From: Musa acuminata AAA Group | Taxonomy: Eukaryota > Streptophyta > Magnoliopsida > Zingiberales > Musaceae | DNA: 64,000 nt | Direction of reading: 5' to 3' | Assembly (NCBI RefSeq): GCF_036884655.1 | Contig: NC_088348.1 | Coordinates: 22,681,501-22,745,500 of the forward strand | In this document: piece by piece, positions 36,667 through 48,012 of the stretch | Layout: each line of letters opens with the position of its first letter | Position numbering within the stretch: position 1 is the stretch's first letter | Made by a program: the position numbers and the translations under genes | The notes under the pieces: generated by a model | The model's database searches: none | Seen by the model: only the letters and a program-made list of their open reading frames with translations | Told to the model about the DNA's origin: nothing

Positions 36667-39600
36667 TTACCACTCCGAATCTCTTACATTTCTGCGTGAA
36701 CCTCGTGTTCCATTATTGGGAAACTGATTCCTTCTTCCTTGTTGCCTAAAACCAAATCCTTTCCTATCAACTTGCCTATCAAACTGCTGAAATCTCTCAT
36801 TCTCTCTGAAATTTCCATGGCCACCTCTTCCAGGACCTCTTCCAGGACCCCTTCCACGCATGTGCAATCCTCTAGAAGACAAGCCATCGTGGCCACTAAC
36901 AGAAGAATTCCTTCTGCCATTTATTCTATCAGTGGATAGAAACTCTCTTTGTGAACCTCCATAAGTGGATTTTCCTCTCTTCTTATTTCGTCTGGCACGT
37001 AAGTCATCATCATCAGACTGCATACCAAGAAGAGAACCATCATCAGAATCAGAAATTCTTCCTCTACTAGCCCTATGTAGATTTTCTTGATGGCCTTTTC
37101 CTTGTTTAGACCTAAAACTCCCATCCATTTCATCAGAATCAGAACCTAGTTCATAGTCATCATCTGAATTGAAAGGCATCTCCCTACACGGGCGGGTGTG
37201 ACTCCTGCCTCCAGACTTCCGTCTAGCGTCTGCAGCATGATTGGGTCTCCAATAAGGATGATTTGCACGAGCATCATCCTCGGAGTCAGATGCATAATCC
37301 TTGGCACCTTGGCTTGACTTAGCATGATGATCAAATTCCTCAAAATCTTCAGATTCGGATGTCTGCTCCAGCTCAGAGTAATTCATCCGAGAAACTTCAC
37401 TTGCTCGAGGGCTATCAAGCTCGTAACTGTCCACATCATCATCCTCTTTGTCATCAAAATCATCAAATCCTGTTCTATACGAATTAAAGGTGGATTTCCT
37501 TTCATCAGCTTCCTTAAAGGACTGATCTTGTTCTCGGGTTCTTGAAACCCTGGCAGTATGACTAGTATCATCTTCAAATTCCATATCAGTTCCCCTATGA
37601 GACCGATTGTCTGGAGAGCCTACATTGCTTTTATGAAAATCTGCAAACTCAAATGCAGCAACATCTGCACCATCAGATTCATTGTCATCAAAGTCAAAGT
37701 TCCATGCATTAGAAACATCTCTCATTCTGGTGGTCCTCTCCAATCTTGTCCTTGGACCAGATTGCTTTAAGTGCATTTGATTATCTGTATATTCATCAGG
37801 GGGACGCTTGTGATCACAATGAAAGCATGCCAAGTTTCGCCTGTAGTTCAAGAAGTTGCACCTAACAAAAAAGATAAATGAACTTTAGATTCTTAAGGAC
37901 TTCTAAGATTGTGAAGCTAAGTTACTTCACCAAAAGGAGAACAAAACAACAACCATATGAACAGATATCATATATCTATTGAAGTCAGAGATAAAGTAAA
38001 AACGAAAAGATAAAAAGAACTTACTGAGGGCATTCCCATTCCCCTGGGAGGAGTTGCCTCTTGGGTCGTTTAGCATCACACTGTAAGCAAACAGTGTTTT
38101 TTGCAAAGTTCATGAAGTCACACCTGAGTCCAAAATCATTTAACTTTAGCCAACAAAGTCACAGGATCAAGAAAAAGAATTCAAAAGAAGCACAAAGGCA
38201 AAAGAAGTACTTGGGACAAAGCCAATCTCCTTTCTTCATTTCCACATCACCACGTCCCACTCTTTTTTTCGGTGGCGGAGGGGGTTGCTTTACCTTAGGA
38301 GGAGGCTTCTGGATAATGGGTGGTGGAAGATTGGGATCTATTGGAATTGCACTCAACTTAACAATCTCATGTAGCAGCTTGCGGACAACGGTTTTCACAG
38401 ATTTCATCTTCATGAGAGGTTTATTTTCAACTGTTTCTTTTACATGGTCAAAACCAAACGTCAGTAAGACGCGCATAACATCAAGAGTGCGTGCCTCGTC
38501 TTCTTTGCGTGTAAGGATATATCCTCTACCACATGAGTTCCTTAGACTGCAAGAACTACATACCTAAGATTTCAAAGCAAGAAAAACATGGTTATGTTTG
38601 CAATTCACAGTATCTGATGGATTCAACATAAATGGAAGCACCTATGAATCTGCTGCCACACTCAATTAGTAGATGAATTGAAGTCTTAAGTGGAAAGCAA
38701 ACTCAAGATGTGTTTATCAAATTCATGAAACACCAAAATGTGCCTCTATGTAACCTCATAAGCGGAAGTTACTTGTACAGTCACAATTGTCGATTTTGCA
38801 TATTAAAGATGGAAATCCACTGCTGACACCCATTAGTTGGGCAGTTAAGGCACCCAAGAGATTTCAATGGGTTGCTAGTTCAAACCCCCCTATGGATATG
38901 TGCTTGTTTCCCTGTCCTCGGTGGCAGATGACTACCCTTGATGCAGCAAGAACGTGGCACGTGCACGATGCAAAAGAAAAAAAAGCCTATCTAGACCAAC
39001 CACATCAAAATTGAACAAGGTCACCCAGGATCAACCTGAACCAGCATGGTGCTAGCAGTAACTAAGATCTGTAACAATAAATTGGAATAATCTAAGATCA
39101 ACCAAAATCTGGCTCCTGAAAATTGGCAGTTTTGATGTCACCTTGAGCTAATCTTAATCCAAGTTCCTTCATTCATGTATTGATCAACTGTGGGATCAGC
39201 TATAGTAATTTAAGAGGTTCTAAAATCATTCGTGTTGGATGATCTAATCATTTTGGATCCATCAAACAAAGTATTAAGCATATAGTTCATGCCTAGGGTG
39301 TCTAACATGTTTCTCTATTTGCAAACGTAAAGCAACACTTTAACCGATTAAGAACATCATTTCTATGTTTTTGTGCACAAAGGGAAAATGGAAATGGATA
39401 ATTGGATTTGGTATATTTTGCTTAAGGCAACAGGATGTAGATCACATGCTTTGGCACCAAAGATCTCATCAGCAATCACTGCTTTAAAATTAAAAGCCTA
39501 TAATATCATTGTTCTCTAAATGTAAATAATATGGCTACTGTTAGAGGTCGCCCTTGACAGAGCTAATTTGTGAGGAATTATCCATGTAGCTGACACCATA

Positions 39601-41334
39601 TGGTAAATTACTGTTGTTGCTATTCTAGAAACTCCAATTATTCACCCATTTTGGAAAAAAAATCATGTTTACTGCTGACTTATAGCAATTATAGTAATAA
39701 TTAGTTAAAAAAATTAGCGAACTTTCCAACAAGCACCTCACACTATACCTGAACATTGCTCTACATATTGCTTCTTGCATCAAGGGCAAGCCATATCTGA
39801 TAGCATCAGCAAAGCACCAAGAAGACCATGCTTCAAGGACAATTGAGACATCTGGTTAATTTCATCCTGAACACAACAAATTCTATACTCTATAGTCCTG
39901 TTCAACTAACAAACTTCTAACATATTGTATGTCTCATCATCTCTTTAGTGGTCAACAGTATTGCTAGGCCTGTTATCTTTGCTAATGAAAATGCCTATTG
40001 AGGCAACAACCCAAAACATGCAGTAACCTTCATGGACAAAGAAACAGTTTGTCTAGTTACTCTAGTAATATAGGTGATGCAAGTTACTTTTTAAGTAGGC
40101 ATTCATGATATAAAAAGATGAAGATATTTCGAACATAGAAATCACCAAAAAGACCAAGAAAACAAGCATAAGATTCTTTCCAACTCATAATAAACTATAT
40201 ATTATATATGTTAAAAATGGCTGTACATACGTCTCCTTCATCAAGGTGGACAAGCTTCCTCAACAGCTTCGCTGAGAAAACAACTTTTGGGTCCATGCTT
40301 GGGCATCCATGACCAACTAGAACTTGAAGATCCTTCCTCGACAATGACCTATATTTCAATAGCACATCATTATCACTGTACCTTCAAATGCTATAAAGCC
40401 AAAAAACATTCAGAAACAGTTCCAAGGTGCACCTGTGCATGCTTATCATGTCAAAAAAATTTATTTCAAACAAAGTTGTTATTCAATCAATACCAAAGTA
40501 ACATCCGTAATACAAGGTAAAATTCTAGCCACCAGTTTCTTCCATGAACTTGATACAACAAACAAAAAGATCAAAATTGGAAGGTATCCACTACCATTAC
40601 CAAATTGGACAAATCCCAAATCCCAAAATCACCAGAGCACCACCAAAAACAAAACTTTTTAAGGAAAGAACTTGCTCCTACCTTAAAATATCAAAGCGGT
40701 CACGGCCAAGATTCATACAAGCATTCCGCACGGTGGTCCAATCCCTCGAGAAATCAAACCCCATTTCTTCCTTTATCCTCGAGAGGTCGATGGACAGATT
40801 CTCTGCGACACGTTCCTCATCCGTCCTCCGGAAATCAAAGTAATTCTGCTGCGCCAATCTCTCCATCAGTTCTATCCACTCCGGCCAGGGGTGCACGAGT
40901 TCCACCTCCTTCCTGAGGACATCTCTGACGCTCTCATCCGTCCTCACATCGGCCGCCAGATCGTGGACCTCGGAGGGGGTCGAACCACAAGTAGCGGGAG
41001 GTGCGAATTTGCCGTCTTCTGCGGGAGGCGGCGGGGGCTTATTCTGGTGCCAGGCACGGATGCGCTGGAGGGCGGCGTCCTTGGCCGTGCGGTCGCGGTC
41101 GATGGCGTCGATCTGGTCGAAAACGAAGGAGAGGCGAGTGGAAAGGGAGGGCTTGGGGGAGTCGGGGGGGTCGGAGGGGAGAGGGAGAGGGGTGGCGGAG
41201 AGGGAGCGGGCGGAGGGGGGAAACTGTGGGATTTTTCCACGGGAGACGAGGAGAAGAGGGAGGAGCTTTGGGGGAGAAGAGGCGACGCAGGAGCGGCGGC
41301 GGCGGAGGAGGAGGGAAACGGAAGAGAATGCCAT
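36667..41334 (-). CDS. Organelle RanBP2-type zinc-finger protein (VAR3/OZ family)
   Basis: Five minus-strand exons: 41334-40682, 40348-40231, 38563-38211, 38123-38025 and 37861-36667. The phases fit, giving about 805 residues. The N-terminus (MAFSSVSLLLRRRRS ... RSLSATPLPLP) is Arg/Ser-rich with few acidic residues, fitting an organelle transit peptide. Exon 2 and 3 encode the family segment DLQVLVGHGCPSMDPKVVFSA and VCSSCSLRNSCGRGY. Two RanBP2 zinc fingers follow: GDWLCPKCDFMNF...CLQC and GEWECPQCNFLNY...CFHC. In each, the intron falls inside the finger, just before the second cysteine of the CPxC pair. The C-terminal 390 residues are acidic and Ser/Asp-rich and end in an RGG-like region (RGRGPGRGPGRGG). 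Members of this family (VAR3/OZ1) act in plastid RNA editing and chloroplast development. The exact orthologue is not settled. Confidence 0.82.
38830..38990 (+). repeat. Probable tRNA-derived SINE in zinc-finger gene intron
   Basis: A box A-like TTAGTTGGGCAGTTAAGG (about 38833) is followed some 40 bp later by GCTAGTTCAAACCCCC, a good box B. An A-rich stretch (CAAAAGAAAAAAAAGCC) closes the unit near 38970-38987. The spacing fits an RNA polymerase III promoter of a tRNA-derived SINE. It lies in the 1.67-kb second intron, opposite to the gene. No target duplication was confirmed. Confidence 0.45.
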
Positions 41335-42261
41335 GAGAGGATCGAGTTGGGGTTCCTCTAAAACCCTCGACTGTGAAAGTGTGGAGGATGAAACAGCTAA
41401 ATATCGATGAATACAAGTGGTTTTGTTGCGTATAGACCCTTAAAAATATACTTAATCATATTACGGAGAATTCAAAAATACCTCCTTTACAAGATAATTA
41501 GATTAATAATTATTAGGAACACTATACGGACTGATCCATATGATGTATCGACCTAAATCTTCGATTATAATATTTTTTTAATTTATTTTTTTTATTTAAA
41601 AATCTAATTATTTAAAATTATTATAAATATAAATAAGTTATTAATAATCAAGAATATCTTTAAGATAGAAATATTATTTTTAAATCAAGTAAAAAATGTT
41701 ATGTTTATGGAATGAAAAAACATGTAATGAATGCGATCATAGTTTTTGTTAATTCTATATTTTTCACTTTTATTATTCTACGTTGGGGCTAAAAGATTAG
41801 AAATTAGAAATAGATCAATGAGTTGAGTTTTGTTCCATTGTATGTGAATAGTAAGGTGAAAGTTATTTTTCTGATTGAAGGCAGCAAATTTACTGTTTCA
41901 ATTGTCTTGTGGAGAAGACATTTGACTACGTAAGTAGGGCTACCACGTGGAAAATATATATATATAATTATTAGAAAAGTTTTTTTTAAATAATACTTAT
42001 TAATGAGCCAGTTTTTTCTAGATTACTTATGTTACAATAGAGAGATTGATATTACTAACCTAGTATTGGTAATCCCTTAATCAAATCTAAATAATAATAA
42101 AATTAAGTTTATTACTAATATCAATTTTGATGATTAAATCAATTGATGAGTTTATAGAGTAATAAACATTTCAAATAAATGACGTAAGAGAAACTTCGAT
42201 CACATAAAGGCAAATCATACAAACGTTGGGTCGGATAGCATCGAGTCAGAGTTCGGGCATC
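41335..42261. other. Spacer between zinc-finger gene and gypsy element
   Basis: The first part is the promoter and 5' UTR of the minus-strand zinc-finger gene. The rest is AT-rich with a short (AT)n run near 41958-41967. No element or gene was recognised up to the target duplication at 42262. Confidence 0.5.
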
Positions 42262-42421
42262 GGGCCTGTAATATCCCTCACTTTTGAAAATGTATTAATA
42301 AGGATTTATATGTAAATTGGAGGACCTATATGTAAATATAGAAATTTCAAGGACTAAACTGTTAAGTTGCAAAAAGAAAAAAAAAACCAAAAATTTCGGT
42401 TTTATCCCACGGCCTCCCACG

Positions 42422-42994
42422 CTCTCTGTTTCTCGAGAACAAAGAGAGGAGCGGTGGGGCGTGGGGAGAAGAAGAGAGGAAGAAGAGGGAGAAGAGAAGA
42501 AGAAGAAGAAGAAGAAGAAGAAGAAGAGAGGAGGATAGTTGCAGCAAGGCTGCAGCGAGGAGGTGTGTGGTGTTGGGGAGGAAAAGGGAAGAGGAGAAGA
42601 AGAGAAGGAGAAGAAGAGGGAAAAGAGAGGGAAGAGGGAGAGGAGCGAGAGGTGGCAGCAGCTAGGGCTGCAGCACCTCTGTTTCCTACAGGTGGAAACA
42701 GAGGAGAGGTGTGGGGCGTTCGAAGAGGAGAAGAAGAAGAAGAGGAAGCAGGAGAAGAGGTTGTGATACCTCTGTTTCTTGCAGAGGAAACAGAGGAGAG
42801 GGTGTGTGTGACGTCGGGGAGGAGTAGGGAAGAAGAAGAGGAGAAGAAGAAGAGAAGGGAAAGGAGGAGCTGCGGCTGCGGCGGTGGAAGCTGTAGCTAG
42901 AAGAGAAGGAGAGGAAGAGATGGTGAGGAAGAAGAGAAGAAGTAGAAGCGGGTGAAGAGGCGGCACCTCTGTTTCCTGCAAGAGGAAACAGAGG
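42422..42994. repeat. Four related palindromes in gypsy 5' LTR
   Basis: Inverted repeats with a stem CCTCTGTTTCC / GGAAACAGAGG occur at 42676-42704, 42769-42796 (one mismatch) and 42966-42994. A variant CTCTCTGTTTCTCGAGAA lies at 42422-42448. Loops are 4-7 bases. The spacers are GA-rich. The homologous set in the 3' LTR is at 48013-48592. Confidence 0.85.
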
Positions 42995-43183
42995 AAAGGA
43001 GGTGCTGTTCGTCGGGGAGAAGAAGGGGAGGAAGGAGAAGAAGAGAAGAAGAAGAAAGGAAGGAGAAGGAAGAGGAGAAGGGAAAGAAGTAGCTGCGGCT
43101 GCGGCTGTGGCAGCTGCAGCTGTGGCAGGGAAAGAGGAAGAGGAAGGAAGAAGGGAAGCAGAGGAAGAAGAGAAGGGGAAGAA

Positions 43184-43560
43184 GGGGCTGCGGCTGCGGC
43201 GATGGCAGCTGCAGTTGGAAGAGAAGAAGGAGAGGAAGATGAGCAGGGGAGGAAGAAGAGGTTGTGGCCGTGGCTGAGGCTGCGACCGCAGCAGTGCAGC
43301 TGGGAAAGAAGAGAAGGAAAGGAAGAAGAAGAGAAAGGAAGAAGGGAAGGAGAGGAAGAAGAGAAGGGGAAGAAGGGGCTGCAGCTGCGGCGATGGCAGC
43401 TGCAGTTGGAAGAGAAGAAGGAGAGGAAGATGAGCAGGGGAGGAAGAAGAGGCTTTGGCCGTGGCTGAGGCTGCGACTGCAGCAGTGCAGCTGGGAAAGA
43501 AGAGAAGGAAAGGAAGAAGAAGAGAAAGGAAAAGGGAAGAAGAGAGGAAGAGGAGAAGGG
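43184..43560. repeat. 191-bp tandem duplication in GA-rich LTR block
   Basis: GGGGCTGCxGCTGCGGCGATGG starts at 43184 and again at 43375, 191 bp apart. The units match through the GCTGCAGTTGGAAGAGAAG, GATGAGCAGGGGAGG and GTGCAGCTGGGAAAGAAG segments. Related, more diverged units follow to about 43700. The corresponding units in the 3' LTR lie downstream of the copia insertion (about 52390-52720). Confidence 0.8.
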
Positions 43561-44066
43561 GAGGCAGCAGTGGCAGTGGCAGCTGCAGCTGGAAGAGAAG
43601 GAGAGGAAATAGAGCAGGGGAGGAAGAAGAGGCTGCAGTTGTGGTGGCTGCGGCCATGGCTGCGACTACGGCAGTTGCAGCTGGGAAAGAAAAGAAAGGA
43701 AAGGGGGAAAAAGGGGCTGCGGACAGGATTGCGACCGCAGCGGCAGCGACTGCGTATGCAGCAGTTGTGTCTGCGAAAGAAGGGGAGGAAGAAGGCAGTG
43801 CGGTGGAAGGGGCAACGACTATGGCAGCGGCGGTGGTTGTAGCAGCTGCGTTTGGGAAAGAAAAAGAAGGAATAAGAGTAAGAGAGAGCAGGTGACTATG
43901 CCTTGATATTCGACTCGTGATGTAGTTGCGAAAAAAGAAAGAAAACGAGTGCACAAAACGAAACAAGGAGGGGATGGAGGAAAAGTAGAAAAAGGATTCG
44001 AGCGTACACCTTCTTCAAATCTTTCGACCAAAACCTTCAAAAGGCAAGTTTCCCGATCGTTTCTCC

Positions 44067-44212
44067 TGTAATTGTTCTAATCTTTTCTATTGCAAGTGTT
44101 CTGATCCTTTATATTGCAAGCTTTCTAATCTTTTCTCTTGCAAGTGTTTCTATCCTTCCTATTGCAAGCTTTCTAATCTTTCCTATTGCAAGTGTCTTGA
44201 TCTTTCCTTACT
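44067..44212. repeat. 24-bp minisatellite, six copies, in gypsy LTR
   Basis: TGCAAG or a variant starts at 44067, 44091, 44115, 44139, 44163 and 44187, an exact 24-bp step. Units alternate between TTGCAAGTGTTCTGATCCTT-like and TTGCAAGCTTTCTAATCTTT-like forms, so there is also a 48-bp higher-order period. The copy in the 3' LTR is at about 53275-53420. Confidence 0.9.
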
Positions 44213-45170
44213 GTAATTTTATCTCTACATTTGCTTTGAATATGAGGAACTTTGAATTATTCTAGCCTTGCATTTGATATATCTCTTGTTTAGACGTAAC
44301 GATTCGAATCTGTGCAACGTCTGAGATTCTGACCTTTTGATACTGAACTGCCTATAAGTCCTGTTGAAAACTTTGATTTATTCAAATCTTATTACATTGG
44401 AAACTAGACTCGTAGATCTTTCCTTTGATACCTGGATTAAAAGATTTAGAGTCCAAATGTTTGCTCAGTTATCTATTGAATCCGACCCTTTGGATTATGC
44501 TAAGTAATGATTTTGTTTTCTGACCTTTGGTTACTAAATCAATTTTAACTCTTTGTTGGAAACTTTGATTTATACGAGACTTATTTTATCTGAAAATAAA
44601 TTGAAATATCTTTCCAATGATATATTTTTGAGTAAATTAGAGCACAATTGATAGTTTGAATCATTTGTTCAATGTGCCTCTTGAATTCTGCCAGAAATCG
44701 AGCTTTGGTCGATTTCACATATTCTGGTTTCATTCCCTTGGAAATTGATTTGCATCGTATTGACTCATAAAGGCACATGTATATTTCGTTATTCCACATG
44801 TGCTTCCGATATGTCCCAATTTATTGTTCACAATACCCTTTTGTACTCTGGTGTTTGTAGGATTATTTGGACCCTTGCCAGAAATGGTAAAGGGTATGCG
44901 CTTAGAGCCCGTGATGCTCTACATTATGTTTGGTGGTCATTCAGAAATGGATGGACCATATTATGTTTGGAATCCCACTTCATCATCTATCTGTTTGATA
45001 TGAAATTCAGAGCCGACCTAGCACTTGGGCAAGGTGAGAGGGCTCGAGTAGGAAAGGGCTACCCGTGGATGGAGTCGAGAACTCATCACGGCGTGGAGCC
45101 ACCACTGAGTTAAACCTCACATGCACTATGCTAGGGTACGGCGTCTGAGCATCTGTTTCGTATTTGTTCT

Positions 45171-45540
45171 TTGATATGCTCCGAAATGTTTCATCTGTTA
45201 TTGTTATGCTTCGAAATGTTCCATACGCCGTTGATATGCTTCGGAACATTTCATACGCCTTCGATGATCTCTGAAACGTTTCATTTGTTATTGATATGCT
45301 CCGAAACATTTCATTCGTTGTTGATATGCTCCGAAATGTTTCATCTGTTATTGGCATGCTTCGAAATGTTCCATATGTCGTTGATATGCTCCGAAACATT
45401 TCCTATGCTATTGATATACTCCAATTACTCTATGCTTCATTTGCTATGAACTGATATGTTCTGAAATGTGCTATTTGCAATTGATATGCTTTGGAACATC
45501 TCGTACGTTATCGATATGCTCCAATTACTCTATGCTCCAT
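45171..45540. repeat. 30-bp minisatellite in gypsy LTR
   Basis: TTGATATGCTCCGAAACATT or variants start at 45171, 45201, 45231, 45261, 45291, 45321, 45351, 45381 and 45411, an exact 30-bp period. Degenerate units continue to about 45540. The 3' LTR copy (about 54380-54690) has lost part of the degenerate end. Because 30 is a multiple of three, both strands stay open and mimic repeat proteins. Confidence 0.92.
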
Positions 45541-46221
45541 TGGTTATGAACCAAATATGTTTTGAATGACATGACACATTTGATTTGTATCTAATGAGAT
45601 GGTATCCTTGAGAATTCTTGTATTCTGCCTTGCATTATGATATCTTACTTGTTTGAAACCGTTCCTTTTATTCTGAATATGCTTTGTCACTTGTTGAGAT
45701 GTTTTTAGCTCACTCCGTTGTTATATAAATCTTTCAGGTCAGCTTGTCACTCTTTGAGATATTTGAATTGGGCTGAGGCAGTGGAGAGCTATTCAGAATT
45801 ATGGGCAAGTCTTGTTGGTTATTATGTTATTGTTGTATAAGCATATTTTGTATGTAATGAAATGTTGTCGATGAACTAAAATGGATATACTATGTAAAAG
45901 TGTTAGAAGATCTCTCTTATTTGGAATTTCAGAATGTGAAGTCTAGTTTATGATGATCTGAACTTGTGGTAAATGGTTGGAGTTATGATTGTATAAATTA
46001 CTTAGCTTGTGGATTTATAAATGTTGTTCATGTTTGTCAAGTTGGCTTGGGTTGCCATGTGAATTATCGAGTGATATGATATATGATTATAAACTGCACA
46101 GGTTTTATAGATGTGAATTTGATAGAATGTTTTTCAGTGTCCTCAAATGTGTGTTTGGATCCTGGATGGATTCGTGATGAAAATTTTTAATATCATGGAT
46201 ATTTGAGGGGCGTGACAGAGG

Positions 46222-46233
46222 TGGTATCAGAGC
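46222..46233 (+). other. Primer-binding site of the gypsy element
   Basis: TGGTATCAGAGC starts 5 bases after the CA end of the 5' LTR. It is complementary to the 3' end of initiator tRNA-Met and marks the plus orientation. Confidence 0.85.
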
Positions 46234-46377
46234 ATGGTTTGAGGATCACTGAAATATTTGATATGTTGACGTGCAAAATATATTGAGGTCTAGTGAGCTA
46301 TTGTGATTGGTGGAAATTTTCTTTGATGCATTTTAGTAATCTAGGATGACGAGAACATTTAGTCCTTCTATTTCATT

Positions 46378-46841
46378 TGGTTTTGATTAATTAAGTGGGA
46401 TGAATGGGGTAATCGGGGATATTGAATTAGAGTGGCGCAGCAGAAGCATGGTGCACCTAATCTATTGGTGGCAGAATAATTGATGATGCAAATGGAGAAG
46501 ATATTTGATGTACAAAATTGTTCTGATGATCAAAAGATTTCTTTTGCTACCGTATATTGGAAGTAGTGGCTGATTATTAATGGCAACAATGAAAAGAATT
46601 TTTTAGAGATCTATGGCAAGAATAATAAGGACAAGTTTACCAATAAAAATATGATTGTAAATGAATCAGAAAGTGATAACAAGAGGGTCAAGACATTTGG
46701 ATTTGAAATGGGAAGTCACCATAAAAGACTTAATCATGTGTGAATTACAAGTTAAATTATGAAATAAATTTAAATTTTCGGGTGATTGGAGTCTGTTTTG
46801 CTTGTAGAAAGTTGGATCATAAAATAAAAGACTGCCCTTGA
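46378..46841 (+). pseudogene. Gypsy gag remnant
   Basis: Fragments of the retrotransposon gag domain are readable around 46488-46560 (MEKIFDVQNCSDDQKISFAT). A zinc knuckle follows at about 46788-46841 (CFACRKLDHKIKDC, CX2CX4HX4C) and ends in a stop right after CP. Stops and frameshifts break the frame between them. Confidence 0.75.
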
Positions 46842-47029
46842 ACAAGAAGAAAGAGTCACTACCTCTTAAAATCATCAGCCCATGTCAGAGTGTATGCTAT
46901 CACTGAATATGATTCTAAAAACTTCTGAATTAGTGATCGAAGGTATTATGCATGTTTATGAAAGAATGCAAATATTTGTTTAACCATGGGTCCTATCTAC
47001 GATTTGATTCGTAATATTTTGCTTATCAC

Positions 47030-47278
47030 TTGGGTATGCAACCTAGACCATTGCATTATGTGCTATATGTAAATATGATCATTGGAGATTCTTTGATAAC
47101 GAACTTGAATATGGTCCTCTTGTCTGATTTTATTGGAGAACTTGAACTTTTTGCTGATTTAGTTCTCCTGAAGATTTGGAGTTTTGATATTATACTTGGT
47201 ATGGATTGGTTATCTTCCTATCATACCAGTATGGATTGGTATATAACAAATGATCACTTTTTGCATCTTTTATTTTGA
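47030..47278 (+). pseudogene. Gypsy aspartic protease remnant
   Basis: The frame reads LELFADLVLLKIWSFDIILG followed by MDWLSSYHTSMDWY. The ILGMDWLSxYHxxxD motif is the signature of the end of Ty3/gypsy protease before the reverse transcriptase. The catalytic DSGA part upstream is not readable. Confidence 0.75.
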
Positions 47279-47424
47279 AAGTATTGGACATGATTTATCT
47301 CCTTGCTTAATGTATCCCAAGATGATTTACCTGAATTACCTCCAAATGTGACTTTGATTTTGATTTGGTCGTTGGGATAATCCCAATATCTAAGCCTCTC
47401 TATAAAATGATATCATTTGAGTAA

Positions 47425-47700
47425 GTGGAATTAGAAAAGCAACTACAAGGACTATTAAATAAGGATTTTATTTGACTTAATATTTCATCATGGGGTGCTC
47501 CGGTGTTAGTTAAAAAGATGGATGGAACATTGAGGCTTTGTATTAATTATGGACAGTTGAATCAGTTGACCATCACATATGAGTATTCTCTAAAGTGACG
47601 ACTTGTTTGATTAACAGCAGGGTGCACAAGTATTTTCAAAGATTGATTGAAGGTCGGGTTACCGTATATTGAGGATCAAGGAGGAGAATATTTCGGTCAC
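47425..47700 (+). pseudogene. Gypsy reverse transcriptase, N-terminal remnant only
   Basis: Translation in pieces gives VELEKQLQGLLNKDFI, then a stop, then [20 protein letters not shown] and [10 protein letters not shown], the start of the gypsy reverse transcriptase. It breaks off after a degraded version of IDLRSGYHQLRI. The YVDD catalytic core, RNase H, integrase and chromodomain are absent: only about 150 bp remain before the polypurine tract. A large internal deletion is the simplest explanation. Confidence 0.8.
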
Positions 47701-47840
47701 TCTTGGATAATTGTATAATTGTATAATTGTATTGTATTAATGAAACTATTTGAGAGCAGAGGAGGAAATAAAGAAATCATAATCCTCATCTTTTCATCGA
47801 TTGAGCTATGACCAATTTAGAGGACTAAATTTTCTTTTAA

Positions 47841-47851
47841 GGGGGGGAGAG
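47841..47851 (+). other. Polypurine tract of the gypsy element
   Basis: GGGGGGGAGAG lies directly before the TG of the 3' LTR at 47852. It is the expected primer for plus-strand synthesis and fixes the LTR boundary. Confidence 0.85.
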
Positions 47852-48012
47852 TGTAATATCCCTCACTTTTAAAAATGTATTAATAAGGATTTATATGTAA
47901 ATTGGAGGACCTATATGTAAATATAAAAATTTCAAGGACTAAACTATTAAGTTGCAAAAAGAAAAAAATAAAGAAAACCGAAAATTTTGGTTTTATCCCA
48001 CCGCCTCCCACG

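Larger units (their letters stand above)
42267..46217 (+). repeat. Gypsy 5' LTR, 3951 bp
   Basis: In order it contains four short palindromes (42422-42994), a strongly purine-rich plus strand (about 42430-43990) with 191-bp tandem units, a 24-bp minisatellite (44067-44212), a 30-bp minisatellite (45171-45420, degenerate to about 45540), and a unique AT-rich end. The long open frames across it on both strands are by-products of purine/pyrimidine bias and of repeats whose periods are multiples of three. Confidence 0.93.

Noticed and set aside
40678..41410. Several plus-strand open frames (40891-41361, 41001-41336, 41009-41410)
   Set aside because: They are antisense shadows of the GC-rich first exon of the zinc-finger gene, whose minus-strand frame continues in phase through four further exons.
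42686..43966. A 426-codon minus-strand open frame rich in S, F, P, L and A, and long Glu/Arg/Lys-rich frames on the plus strand (42367-43895, 47902-48543)
   Set aside because: All come from the purine-rich low-complexity block of the gypsy LTR. They recur in both LTRs with frame changes and have no domains.
45007..45449. Repeat-protein-like frames on both strands (also 54215-54723)
   Set aside because: They are translations of the 30-bp minisatellite, whose period is a multiple of three. They do not begin or end in a gene-like context.
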